DNA of 37,476 bases from a virus (IMGVR_UViG_3300031578_000159:1-37476); one strand, 5' to 3'; shown: positions 1 to 7,658, counted from the first letter of the stretch. Made by a program: numbers and translations. The notes: generated by a model from the sequence alone, not told the origin.

Positions 1-27
1 CCGGAGCATATCGACAACATTGCCCAT
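1..27 (-). CDS. possible start of a further minus-strand gene, runs off window
   Basis: An ATG at 27 opens a frame (MGNVVDML...) that stays open to the window edge, just after the stop of the small coiled-coil gene. There is no clear Shine-Dalgarno sequence in the 16 bases between them. Only nine codons are visible, so no product can be suggested. It is listed because every other neighbour is tightly packed in the same direction. Confidence 0.3.
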
Positions 28-43
28 CGGTACTGATCTAACG

Positions 44-211
44 CTACTCGTCGTCCGATCCCTTTTCGGGGTTCTCGGATTCTTCCACGGGCTCGGTGGT
101 CTCACCGCCCATCAAGATCGACCGCGTTTCTTTGAGCTGCTTGATCTCCGTCTGGAGAGTCAGGACCCGTTCCTTGCGGAGTCGGATCTCGTTGTCCAAA
201 TCTACATGCAT
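44..211 (-). CDS. small charged coiled-coil protein, 55 aa
   Basis: Function unknown. The start at 211 is chosen because a perfect AGGAGG lies about six bases upstream and overlaps the stop codon of the endolysin gene, so translation is probably coupled to it. The product begins MHVDLDNEIRL. Residues 1-35 are a heptad-like helix rich in Leu, Lys and Glu, and the last 20 residues are very acidic (Glu, Asp, Ser). There is no membrane segment, so it is not an obvious holin or spanin. Following the endolysin, it could be a lysis accessory or simply an unrelated small gene. A longer frame through this region (to 652) is antisense-like noise upstream of residue M1. Confidence 0.75.
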   Translation of the reverse strand: MHVDLDNEIRLRKERVLTLQTEIKQLKETRSILMGGETTEPVEESENPEKGSDDE

Positions 212-221
212 CGTAATCCTC

Positions 222-1061
222 CTAGAGTGACCAGTCATCTGGCGGCAACAGGTCCCCGGGCAGTGTCCCACGGGTGAGCGACATTCCTTCATGGTCGAGC
301 CGAACCAACCGTTCAACGGTCTGCTCGTCAATAGCCCAATGGCCGCCAGCAGGGGCCGGCGACACAGAATCCCCAGGCTTCTCGACATCCAACTTCTGGT
401 CGGCCTGGAACTCGTTGAGAGCCTCGGCGCTGCGCTTCCCCAACACGCCGTCGACCGCCCCGCATGGATAACTCTGCATGTTGAGCAGGTACTGGACCCG
501 ACGCAACATCCACGGGGTATCGAACAGAAACGTCGTGTGGGCTTTGACGAGCCAATCAACATCATGGCAGTACGGGTACTGGCCAGCTTGCAGCTCACCC
601 AATGTAGTCCTGACCTGGACGTGCGGGACGTCCCGGAATCTCCAAATACCACCCCACTCGTAGTCGATCCCGTCCCAACTGTCCCCCTCGTCGATCTCCC
701 GAGCAGCCGTTACTACGGCCGCGTGGAGAGACGACCAAATCGTCGAGACATCGGGGTCCGGCCACCAGACGTTGCCGTTCGGATCCTTCGGGTCCTTGAG
801 AGGTGCCGAGTCGACCGCGAGCCCGTAGTTGTGCATCGACTGCCCGCCCTTGGCCTTGGTGACGAGCTTGTCCTTATCGACCACGGTCCCGTCAGCGTCC
901 CGGCCCTCGGCCCACAGTTCATTCTGCTCCTCGAAGGTCCGAAGCCCCGAGTATGCCTTGAACGGGGTCGCGGCTTTCTCCAGCTTCTTGAAAGCCAGGT
1001 CCATGACGGCCACGAGCCCGGGGTGGATCTTGCTACGATCGACTTTTGATTGCCAGGCCAC
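222..1061 (-). CDS. endolysin: M15 peptidase (VanY / L-alanyl-D-glutamate peptidase type) with C-terminal peptidoglycan-binding domain
   Basis: Peptidoglycan hydrolase that would cut peptide cross-links or stems in the host wall at lysis. Residues about 5-155 carry the zinc peptidase M15 signature: SMHNYGLAVD at 75-84 (Zn ligands H77 and D84), the acidic E135 in YEWGG, and H147 in PHVQ. The region SGLRTFEEQNELW (38-50) matches the conserved SGYRS-type strand before the active site. Residues about 185-255 form a PG_binding_1-like domain (RRVQYLLN, then the GAVDGVLG turn and a SAEALNEFQ helix). The start is GTG at 1061, with GAGGTGA five bases upstream overlapping the previous stop. There is no signal peptide, so a holin or another export route is needed. 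A virion-associated lysin is the alternative, but size and architecture fit a free endolysin. Confidence 0.9.
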   Translation of the reverse strand: MAWQSKVDRSKIHPGLVAVMDLAFKKLEKAATPFKAYSGLRTFEEQNELWAEGRDADGTVVDKDKLVTKAKGGQSMHNYGLAVDSAPLKDPKDPNGNVWWPDPDVSTIWSSLHAAVVTAAREIDEGDSWDGIDYEWGGIWRFRDVPHVQVRTTLGELQAGQYPYCHDVDWLVKAHTTFLFDTPWMLRRVQYLLNMQSYPCGAVDGVLGKRSAEALNEFQADQKLDVEKPGDSVSPAPAGGHWAIDEQTVERLVRLDHEGMSLTRGTLPGDLLPPDDWSL

Positions 1062-1069
1062 GGGTCACC

Positions 1070-1324
1070 TCAGTTCATGTTCCCGATCCAGCGCTGTTCG
1101 ACCGGGGGTTGCGTTTCAAACAGATCGCCGGTGTAAATCGTGGGGGTGGGTGGCAGGAAGCCTCCCGCTGCCCTGTCCATAAGACCCAGGCAGATCATGT
1201 CCTCGATCTGGATGAGCGAGAACCACATCGGTCTCGGGGCATACCGTAGTGGATCTGGAAGACCCAGCAAGTCCCACGGCGGCGGAATCTGGCTCCACCA
1301 CGACTCGTGATCCACCCACGTCAT
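1070..1324 (-). CDS. hypothetical protein, 84 aa, Trp/Pro-rich
   Basis: Not recognised. The ATG overlaps the stop of the upstream gene in an ATGA arrangement (1321-1324), and its stop lies directly in front of the endolysin Shine-Dalgarno sequence, so it is part of one tightly coupled operon. The N-terminal half is rich in Trp and Pro (WWSQIPPPWDLLGLPDP), followed by a short hydrophobic helix (LIQIEDMICLGLM, roughly residues 37-49) that is too short and too acidic to be a convincing membrane segment. Small Trp/Pro-rich proteins of this kind are often head or tail accessory proteins in phages, but that is only an inference. Confidence 0.65.
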   Translation of the reverse strand: MTWVDHESWWSQIPPPWDLLGLPDPLRYAPRPMWFSLIQIEDMICLGLMDRAAGGFLPPTPTIYTGDLFETQPPVEQRWIGNMN

Positions 1325-2037
1325 GCACCGGCCTCAGACACTTCGGGCACACTGGTTCCCCCAAGGCGTTCGTCGTCAGGCTTCCTCGGCACCTTGGACA
1401 GGACATCGGGCTCCTCCCAGAGCCCAACGATCAGATCCTCCAGCAGGATCCACTCGCCGAGCTGACCATCAATCAGCAGGTTCTTGTGCTGAGCCTTGTA
1501 AGCCTTCTCGGCGCACTCGCAGTTGACCTCATACTCCAGGTCGTTGATGATCGGCTTACCGCCTTGCCCGATCCCAACCTTGTTGGCCCGTGACACGTGC
1601 CACTTGCCTACCCCGTTGCAGCGGTGACAGTTGGGGTCGGCGAGCTTGGCCGCCTCGCTGGTCCCAACCCGATGGGGCTGGGCTTGGATCCTGAACCCAC
1701 CAACCTTGCAGTCCATGAGCCCGTATTGGATCCCAACCAGGTCATCGTACTCGGCACCTCCCCCGACATCGTCCTCGGTCATCGGGGTGACCTTGCGGGA
1801 TACTTGGATCTCGAACCCCACCGCACGCAAGATCTCCTCGGGCCAGTTCTTGGTGTCGGCCAGCAGCGACGCTACGGTCGCATCTTCCAGCTTCGGAAGT
1901 ACCTGGTCCGTCTTCTTGGGCCCCGCGTTGGCCACGGGGGCGGGGTGGTTCTTAGGCCGCTGTTTCAGCGTGGCCTTGCGGCGAGCTGTTCGGCGCTGGC
2001 GCTTCTGCTGGCGGCTTTTGTCGTTGCGCTTCGTCAT
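1321..2037 (-). CDS. hypothetical protein with a zinc-ribbon-like cysteine cluster, 238 aa
   Basis: Function unknown. A strongly basic N-terminus (about residues 1-30, many Arg, Lys and Gln) suggests nucleic-acid contact. Near the middle, CHRCNGVGKW followed about 30 residues later by CECAEKAY gives two CxxC/CxC pairs that could bind one zinc ion; the CxxCxGxG form resembles a DnaJ-type zinc repeat. The preferred start is the ATG at 2037, which has AGGA eight bases upstream. An ATG at 2052 is possible but has no ribosome site. The 5' end overlaps the AdoMetDC-like gene by about 85 bases in another frame, and the stop overlaps the next start (ATGA). Confidence 0.75.
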   Translation of the reverse strand: MTKRNDKSRQQKRQRRTARRKATLKQRPKNHPAPVANAGPKKTDQVLPKLEDATVASLLADTKNWPEEILRAVGFEIQVSRKVTPMTEDDVGGGAEYDDLVGIQYGLMDCKVGGFRIQAQPHRVGTSEAAKLADPNCHRCNGVGKWHVSRANKVGIGQGGKPIINDLEYEVNCECAEKAYKAQHKNLLIDGQLGEWILLEDLIVGLWEEPDVLSKVPRKPDDERLGGTSVPEVSEAGA

Positions 2038-2437
2038 TGGCAGGGTCCTCATAGGGTACGTCTTGGATCACCATCTCTTTTACAGTGAAGTGATGACGAA
2101 CAACCTCCTCCACGTCCTTGGCACTGAAGTCCTTGCACGAGTCGACCACGAGACGAAACTGATCCTGGAGCGGCCACGAATGGTACGCGATGTGGCTAGT
2201 CGATATGACACACTGCATCGTGAGGCCGCCATCGTCCGCCACAGCGTCCCCTACCGCGCCGTCGTTGGCCGGGACCTCGAACGCCTGCGGGGCCGCGAGG
2301 GGCGTCATCTTGATCCGATGCACGAGGAGCGCGAATAGGCTCTCGATGTATTTGACGTTGTCGAGGAGGGAACGGTTAAAAGACCCAGGATGGGTACGGA
2401 CACTACAGGCCACAAGGCGACCACTGTTAAGGTCCAT
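1952..2437 (-). CDS. S-adenosylmethionine decarboxylase (SpeD/SpeH-fold) family protein, probable pyruvoyl enzyme
   Basis: Small prokaryotic AdoMetDC-fold protein of 161 aa. The family makes its pyruvoyl cofactor by self-cleavage before a Ser and decarboxylates SAM for spermidine synthesis; some phage and bacterial relatives are reported (from memory) to act on arginine or ornithine instead. The core block ISTSHIAYHSWP (78-89) matches the family ISESHxxIHTWP signature. S81 is the expected pyruvoyl residue, H86 lies five residues on and C101 twenty residues on, the same spacing as Ser63/His68/Cys83 of the Thermotoga enzyme. The N-terminal LLVHRIKMTPL (37-47) fits the family's LVdxIGMTxL helix. 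Two oddities: Thr80 replaces the usual Glu before the cleavage site, and Thr73 replaces the processing Ser (Ser55). The 40-residue C-terminal tail is Pro/Ala-rich. GGGAGG lies five bases before the ATG. The exact substrate cannot be read from the sequence. Confidence 0.8.
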   Translation of the reverse strand: MDLNSGRLVACSVRTHPGSFNRSLLDNVKYIESLFALLVHRIKMTPLAAPQAFEVPANDGAVGDAVADDGGLTMQCVISTSHIAYHSWPLQDQFRLVVDSCKDFSAKDVEEVVRHHFTVKEMVIQDVPYEDPANDEAQRQKPPAEAPAPNSSPQGHAETAA

Positions 2438-2449
2438 GGCGCCTCCCAG

Positions 2450-5341
2450 CTACGCTGCCTTCAGGTTTTCCACGATCTGGGTCATACCCTGCGGGGTGAA
2501 ATCCCACTTGTGGAGCTTGCCCCAGGTCAGCCCGATCTCGAAGTCGACTTCGATCGGACACGGGAACTCAACTCCCCAGTGTTCAGTCATGTACTGCATG
2601 GTCTTGTTCGTGAAAATGTCCTCTGCCACATGCACCGACTCTTCAAGCTCAGCTATTGGAACCTGGTAGACACATGAATCATGCACGACGTTCTGGGCCA
2701 ACCAGGACCAGCGCTGGTGTTCCACAATATAATCGCAGAACAACGAGGTTCCGATGAAGGCCGCATCGGACGCGATACCTTGGATGGGACTGTTCTTGGC
2801 CATCCGGTCGCACTCGGCCACGATGATCCGATCGTCCTCCTCCATGTCGTGGCTCAAGAAAGCGAAACCCGGGAGCCGACGACGACGCCCGATCAAGCTG
2901 TCCATGAAGCCCTGGCGGCGGCCCCGCGTCACCGCATCGTCCAACCAGTCGCGGCCCGCAGGGAACTGGTTCCCGAACTTCTCGATCAACTCCGCAACCG
3001 CCTCGATGTCGGGGTTCTTGAGCTGGGCCGCGATGGCCCGGACGCCGCGACCAAACATCCAACCGAACACGATGTTCTTACTTGCTTGACGCTGGTCCTT
3101 GACCACATCCTCGATCGCGACCTGGTACATGGTCGACGCTGTTTGCTTGTGGATGTCGCTCGCGACCTCGGCGATCTTGCGCAGGTTGTCGTTGGTTGGG
3201 TCAGCCCGGAAGGCATCCAGGGCCTTCTTGCCGTTGTTGAACGCCTCGGCCAACGCGGGGCACTGGCTGATGATTCCCCACCACCGGACCTCGTTGGTTT
3301 TGAAGTCGAGCTGGACCAGGGCGTTCTTGGGCTCCTTGTTGATCTTGTGCAGCTCTGGGGGACCCTTCTTGAAGTCCACCGTGAACGAGTCCTGGATACC
3401 TGGCTGTTCAGCCTGGAAAATGTTCTTGACCGCTGCCTTGGCCTCGCTGTCGGACCTGACCTGCTGGTGCATGTTGGGGTTCGAGGCTGCGGCCCGGCCG
3501 GTCACCGTCGAGGTGAAGTGGAAGTCGCACCGAACCCGACCGTCCTGGCAATCTGCGTGGCCGTGCTTGGGGTCGATGAACCCGATGATCTGATTGGCAT
3601 ACGCTGACTTGAGCTTGGCCAGCCCACGATGCTCCGAAACGAGGTCGACATCGTAGTACCCACTGTGGTGATGCAGAAACTCTTTGCCCACCGAGGCGAC
3701 ACCTGTCTTGCCACGACTCAGAGGCTCCAGGCCCAGGATGTCCACCAACCAGGTCCGGACGTGGTCGGTCTTGGCCAGGTCGACACGCCACGGCTTGTAG
3801 AACAGAGGCTTGTTGCCGCGCCCTTTCTTCTTGTCGATGATGTCGTTGGCCTTCTGGCAGCTCGGGAGAGACTTGATCTCCTCCTCGATCTCGTCCAGCC
3901 TACGGATGATCGGGCTTCGCTTCGGGTCCTTGAGCATCTGGACGTGTTGGAGGTTGGCCCAGAACCCGTTGCGCTCGATGATCGACAAGGTCCGGAACAC
4001 CGGGCTGAACAGGTGCTCCAAAAGCGCCATAGCCTTCTTGTAGTAGCGCTGAATCACGGCCTCCTCGCGGAGAGCCTCGAACAGCCGCTTAGTCACGTAG
4101 ACGTCCATGCCGCCGTAGTCTGTCAGGTTCGGCACGTACCCGGGCTGCCCGAACGGTACCGGGGATTCGAGCGGGAGGTCGAGCAGGTTCCCCTTGGATC
4201 GTTTCTCCAGAACCTCGTCCTCGAACCCGTTGAACCGGAGGTAGAACCGGGCGTTGCTTTTTAACCCATACGTGACTGCGATTCGCTTCGAGCCCAGCCC
4301 GGCCTTGTTCTCGTTGAGCACATAGGCGAACGCCATGGTGTCGATCATGGGGGCGTTGCGGAACGGTCTGTGACCCGCTCCGCCTCGCTTCAAGATGTGG
4401 TGCCCGATCAAGGTCTGCTCGAACTTGCCACCGTGGGTCAGCCAGTACCGGAACGACACAGGCTCGTTGAACAGCTTGGCAAGCCGATCCCGCACGACCA
4501 CGATCTCGTCAGGGCTCAGCGGTGTCTGGGGATGGTCGAGCGGGATGCAGTAAGCCTCGTGGATGTTCTCGGCGAACTGGATCAAGGCGAGCTTGTTCCC
4601 GTAGACCTTGTGGAGGTTCTCGGTCTCGACGTCGGTAGCGACCATGGCATTCTCGTCCAGCTCGTACTGGAGGTGGTCGCAGTACGCCAAGATCTCCGGG
4701 ACGGTCTTGAGCAGCGTTGACTTCCCGCGCTCGCCCCACTCCTTGTTAGGCCACCAGCCCTGGGCTAGCCGGAACGACATCTTGATGTCATCGATCCAAA
4801 CAGGTAGCACTTTCTTTTGCCGGCCGACGAAGGCAGGGTGCCAGGTCGATATCACGATGCGCTCGCGGCCCGCGATGAGCCGCTTTTCGTAGAACCCCTG
4901 GGACTCCTGGACTGTCCTGAAACCCTCGACGAACTCCATCCCGGAGTGCCGGCCCAACGCGACGATCACATCCGGGTCCGCCTTCTCGATGTCGCGCATC
5001 AGGAAACGACGGCAGTGCCTCATCTCTTCCAAGCTAGGCGGCCTCGTCTTGTCGTTCTCGTCCAAGGGCCAGCACCGCACCATGTTGCTGAACCCGTAGT
5101 TGAAGTCGACCCCCTTGGGCATCGCGTACCGGATGGCTTTGCGGAGTGATGTCCCGGAGACTCCAAAGAACGGCCGATGCTTCCTCGTCTCCCACTCGGC
5201 CGGCCCTTCGCCGACAAACAGGACGTGGAGGTTCTCCTTGGTCGCGTCGTTTCTGATCAACTCCGCAGGGACAAAATCCTTGCGGTGGGCCAGGGGGCAA
5301 CCCTGGTCATCGCAGTGGAGCTTGAGGAGCGTGATCGCCAT
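2450..5341 (-). CDS. family A DNA polymerase with N-terminal family-4 uracil-DNA glycosylase and 3'-5' exonuclease domains
   Basis: Replicative phage polymerase of 963 aa with three modules. Residues about 1-195 are a family-4-type uracil-DNA glycosylase: GEGPAEWE (44-51), RPFFGVSG (56-63), WHPAFV (167-172), and four cysteines (C10, C15, C90, C110) placed like the 4Fe-4S ligands. Residues about 210-425 are a DnaQ/Pol I-like exonuclease: D237/E239 in TDVETE, HGGKFEQ (303-309), YGGMD (409-413). Residues about 440-963 are the polymerase: motif A LDFKTNEVR (D679), motif B R751-x3-K755-x3-FGWMFG, NSPIQG (850-855), and motif C VVHDSC (D888). Unusual residues are Ser889 where motif C normally has Glu, and Glu308 where the Exo II motif normally has Asp. 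The start codon shares one base with the previous stop. The UDG part presumably removes uracil from template or competes with host uracil-containing DNA. Confidence 0.95.
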   Translation of the reverse strand: MAITLLKLHCDDQGCPLAHRKDFVPAELIRNDATKENLHVLFVGEGPAEWETRKHRPFFGVSGTSLRKAIRYAMPKGVDFNYGFSNMVRCWPLDENDKTRPPSLEEMRHCRRFLMRDIEKADPDVIVALGRHSGMEFVEGFRTVQESQGFYEKRLIAGRERIVISTWHPAFVGRQKKVLPVWIDDIKMSFRLAQGWWPNKEWGERGKSTLLKTVPEILAYCDHLQYELDENAMVATDVETENLHKVYGNKLALIQFAENIHEAYCIPLDHPQTPLSPDEIVVVRDRLAKLFNEPVSFRYWLTHGGKFEQTLIGHHILKRGGAGHRPFRNAPMIDTMAFAYVLNENKAGLGSKRIAVTYGLKSNARFYLRFNGFEDEVLEKRSKGNLLDLPLESPVPFGQPGYVPNLTDYGGMDVYVTKRLFEALREEAVIQRYYKKAMALLEHLFSPVFRTLSIIERNGFWANLQHVQMLKDPKRSPIIRRLDEIEEEIKSLPSCQKANDIIDKKKGRGNKPLFYKPWRVDLAKTDHVRTWLVDILGLEPLSRGKTGVASVGKEFLHHHSGYYDVDLVSEHRGLAKLKSAYANQIIGFIDPKHGHADCQDGRVRCDFHFTSTVTGRAAASNPNMHQQVRSDSEAKAAVKNIFQAEQPGIQDSFTVDFKKGPPELHKINKEPKNALVQLDFKTNEVRWWGIISQCPALAEAFNNGKKALDAFRADPTNDNLRKIAEVASDIHKQTASTMYQVAIEDVVKDQRQASKNIVFGWMFGRGVRAIAAQLKNPDIEAVAELIEKFGNQFPAGRDWLDDAVTRGRRQGFMDSLIGRRRRLPGFAFLSHDMEEDDRIIVAECDRMAKNSPIQGIASDAAFIGTSLFCDYIVEHQRWSWLAQNVVHDSCVYQVPIAELEESVHVAEDIFTNKTMQYMTEHWGVEFPCPIEVDFEIGLTWGKLHKWDFTPQGMTQIVENLKAA

Positions 5342-5709
5342 CAGGTCTGGTAGGCTATGAGGAGCAGGGTGTCGATGACGTCCTGGGCAGAGACCTCGAC
5401 ATCACCTTGGTCCGTCTCGATCAACACGCCTCCCTCGGTCCTTCCCTTGACCTTGTGCAGCTCGTTCGAGCTGGGGTTGAGCAACCAGCACCCCTTGGCC
5501 AACATCTTTACAGCGTCCACGTCGTGGAGCCGCACCAGGGCCTTTTCAGGTGAATCCACTATGGTTCCGTCTGGATTGTGCTGCCGCATGTGGCCCCCGG
5601 CCTCTTTGATCGAGACCTCCGCGTCCACCTTGATGGCAGCTCCCCCCGACGAAACGCCCCCCGTGCGAGGCTCGGCGTCGACCTTGGCAACAATTGGGTC
5701 TTTCGGCAT
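5341..5709 (-). CDS. hypothetical protein, 122 aa, first gene of the polymerase operon
   Basis: Not recognised. The N-terminal 35 residues are low in structure (Gly, Ser, Ala, Val), followed by a compact domain of about 85 residues with alternating beta-strand character (ALVRLHDVDAVKML, GCWLLNPSSNELHKV, GGVLIETDQGDVEV) and a C-terminal helix DVIDTLLLIAYQ. The stop and the polymerase ATG overlap by one base (TGATG), so it is coupled to the polymerase. GTAAAGGGG is a strong ribosome site five to six bases before the ATG. It is the first minus-strand gene after the divergent promoter region at 5710-5779. Confidence 0.75.
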   Translation of the reverse strand: MPKDPIVAKVDAEPRTGGVSSGGAAIKVDAEVSIKEAGGHMRQHNPDGTIVDSPEKALVRLHDVDAVKMLAKGCWLLNPSSNELHKVKGRTEGGVLIETDQGDVEVSAQDVIDTLLLIAYQT

Positions 5710-5732
5710 AGCACCCCTTTACAGGATTATGG

Positions 5733-5762
5733 TTTGCATTTTGTAGTTTCGTGTTGTATAAT
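5733..5762 (+). promoter_or_regulatory. sigma70-like promoter for the plus-strand gene at 5780
   Basis: A consensus -10 box TATAAT lies at 5757-5762. TTTGCA at 5733-5738 is a plausible -35 box with an 18-base spacer. The predicted transcript start is near 5769, which leaves only about ten leader bases before the ATG at 5780, with GAGG at 5771-5774 as ribosome site. The region is clearly more AT-rich than the genes around it. No equally good minus-strand promoter was found for the divergent polymerase operon; the CATAAT read on the minus strand at 5731-5726 lacks a matching -35. Confidence 0.65.
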
Positions 5763-5779
5763 GGAAGTACGAGGTAACG

Positions 5780-6106
5780 ATGAACCACCCAGAGCCTGAA
5801 TATTGCAACCACTGCCGGGAAGCCTTGTTGGACGGACGCTGCACCAACGTGGACTGCCCGTTGAGCCCAACCCCAGTGGTCGAGCCTAAGCCTGAACCCC
5901 GCGACATCGCCGTCATCTACACAACGATCGACCGGCTCCGGAAGCGTCGGAAGTTCAAGACCCTCAAGGGGGCTCAGAAGTTCGCTCACCGCTGGGTCGG
6001 AGAGACCCCGGAGATGGGCGGCTGGTACGCTGTCAGCGGCGACGGGTGGGGCAAGATCGAGGTTGATGGCGCGACGCTTCGTGAGCTGTTCCCGAAAGCG
6101 TTTTAG
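5780..6106 (+). CDS. small zinc-finger protein, 108 aa, only plus-strand gene
   Basis: Function unknown. The N-terminus carries four cysteines, CNHC at 9-12 and CTNVDC at about 20-25, typical of a small zinc ribbon. After a Pro-rich linker, the C-terminal half has a basic helix (RLRKRRKFKTLKGAQKFAHR) and a Trp/Gly-rich strand region (GGWYAVSGDGWGKIEVDG). A compact zinc-ribbon plus basic helix would suit DNA or RNA binding, or an anti-host factor made from its own promoter. It is transcribed against the whole rest of the window, and its TAG stop overlaps the TAA stop of the convergent gene at 6103, so there is no terminator between them. Confidence 0.8.
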   Translation: MNHPEPEYCNHCREALLDGRCTNVDCPLSPTPVVEPKPEPRDIAVIYTTIDRLRKRRKFKTLKGAQKFAHRWVGETPEMGGWYAVSGDGWGKIEVDGATLRELFPKAF

Positions 6107-6516
6107 TGCTGGACCATTACTGCGTAGACGTTTTTGATCTGACGCCGGTGGCTTAGAGGGAGCAGCCAATGCAGCCCCTTGGCCTTCGGGATCAAAATCA
6201 AGCATCCATCGGTCATATTCTCGTCGTACATGCCCGGCAGTAGCCGGTTGAGCATGTTGGGCTCGATCTTGCGGATTGGGTGAACCAAGAAGCACCCCTT
6301 GGCCTGGCCCGGGCAAGTCTCGTGGACCACATCCACAATCCAGAACTCCCCATCCTGCGGGGCTGCTTCCGGCTGCTTCTCGGCCCAGGCATCGTCAATG
6401 AACGTAGTCTTGAGCAAGGTCTTGCTCATGATCTTGTTGTGGTTGGACGGCTGATGGTTCGGGTAGAACTTGATCACCGTTCGGCATGGTAAGTACGTTA
6501 TGGGATTTCTGGTCAT
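6103..6516 (-). CDS. hypothetical protein, 137 aa
   Basis: Not recognised. The product is basic and rich in His and Pro near the N-terminus, then has a block resembling a small beta domain (GEFWIVDVVHETCPGQAKGCFLV) and an extended region ending KNVYAVMVQ. The ATG at 6516 has GAGG only three to four bases upstream. An internal ATG (MSKTLLKTTF, residue 30) is an alternative start. It is the last gene of the structural block before the plus-strand gene, with which it shares stop-codon bases. Position suggests a virion accessory or chaperone, but nothing in the sequence proves it. Confidence 0.7.
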   Translation of the reverse strand: MTRNPITYLPCRTVIKFYPNHQPSNHNKIMSKTLLKTTFIDDAWAEKQPEAAPQDGEFWIVDVVHETCPGQAKGCFLVHPIRKIEPNMLNRLLPGMYDENMTDGCLILIPKAKGLHWLLPLSHRRQIKNVYAVMVQH

Positions 6517-6521
6517 GGGCC

Positions 6522-7658
6522 TCAGAAGGGCAAATCGTAAACCGAGGCGCGGACCTTGATCACAACGCCTTCGGCGGCAGCCGCTAGGGACTTGCGGAGT
6601 CGAACCAATATTTGGCCGCCGTTGCCTGTCATGGTCCCAGTCAGGATGCGTATTTTGAGTTTCGATACGGTGCCGTCTGGCGTGACGGGCTCGTCTTTTT
6701 CGATGATCCAGGTGGCCTCGTCGCCGTCCACGTCCAGAATCTCAACAGGGTCGACGGTGAAGCCGGACGCCAAGATTGCATACTCGATAAAGACAGCACG
6801 GATCGGCTCATCGAAGGTGCCGAACTCGTACACCTCATCCACGACCTCGGCCGAGCCTGTGTTGTTGATGGACAGTCGAGCCGAGGGTCCGTAGGTGAAG
6901 TCCGAAAGGTCGACCGATTTCCCCTCGTCCAGGACATGGAACGTCACGAGGCCGGTGGTCGTGTTGACGTTGTACTCGCCGGACGCCGAAGGGGCCCCCG
7001 ACACGCGGGTCATGTCCGCGCCGTCGTCGTGACTATAGACCCGGAACCTGGAGAGGTTGATCGCCAGCAACTTGCTGACCAGGAGACCCGTGGTCAGGAG
7101 GATCTGGTGAGATGTCGCCGGGATGGTCTGGCCCAACATGGCCAGGTACCCAGGGGCTGGCTCGGTGACCAGCAGCTTGGCTACCGTCAAGGCATCGGCC
7201 GGGACCCGCACGACCTCTTTGTACTGGCCGCCAGGCTGAACCTGACTGAACCAGTTGGGGATCAACATGGTGTCATTGACCTGGACAGAGCCGCCCGGGT
7301 AGATGACCCAACCAAGGATGACACCGTTCTCGACCGTTTGCTTGATGCCTGCGTCCGTGTGGAGAAGGGCCGCGACCCCTCCGACCAGATCCTCGTCTTC
7401 GTGGGTGTAGTAGATGGTGTAGTTGGCCGAAGCCGGGCTCGTGCCGATCGTGACCGGGCGAATCTCGGTCTCGACCAAGACAACACCGTCCGCAAAAACA
7501 CACGAGTGGGGGTTGATGAGCACTTGGTCGGGTGCCACCGCTTGAAGGAGCGGCTCATCGGCCCGCAAAACGGCAGGCGCAAAGAACTGCTTGTTGATCG
7601 CTTTGATCCCCGACGCATCGGCTGGGTGACCGAAATTGATGTACCGTTCTTGGGTCAT
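6522..7658 (-). CDS. virion structural / baseplate-appendage-like protein, 378 aa
   Basis: Predicted to be almost all beta structure. The N-terminal region (about residues 30-130) has the pattern seen in many phage tail or baseplate proteins: a short linear segment VAPDQVLINPHSCVFADGVVL, then VETEIRPVTIG and a YTIYYTHEDED strand, i.e. a ...v.v.pG.a..dG... type domain. The middle (about 195-270) contains YNVNTTTGLVTFH, a typical jelly-roll or Ig-like strand pair, and the C-terminus (LKIRILTGTMTGNGGQILVRLRKSL) again looks like a fibre or collar domain. It is translationally coupled to the 870-aa gene upstream (ATGA overlap). The exact position in the particle is unknown. Confidence 0.75.
   Translation of the reverse strand: MTQERYINFGHPADASGIKAINKQFFAPAVLRADEPLLQAVAPDQVLINPHSCVFADGVVLVETEIRPVTIGTSPASANYTIYYTHEDEDLVGGVAALLHTDAGIKQTVENGVILGWVIYPGGSVQVNDTMLIPNWFSQVQPGGQYKEVVRVPADALTVAKLLVTEPAPGYLAMLGQTIPATSHQILLTTGLLVSKLLAINLSRFRVYSHDDGADMTRVSGAPSASGEYNVNTTTGLVTFHVLDEGKSVDLSDFTYGPSARLSINNTGSAEVVDEVYEFGTFDEPIRAVFIEYAILASGFTVDPVEILDVDGDEATWIIEKDEPVTPDGTVSKLKIRILTGTMTGNGGQILVRLRKSLAAAAEGVVIKVRASVYDLPF

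Noticed and set aside
44-652. 202-aa minus-strand frame
   Set aside because: Only its last 55 codons, after the AGGAGG site, look like a gene; the earlier part overlaps the endolysin in another frame and is Arg/Ser-rich noise.
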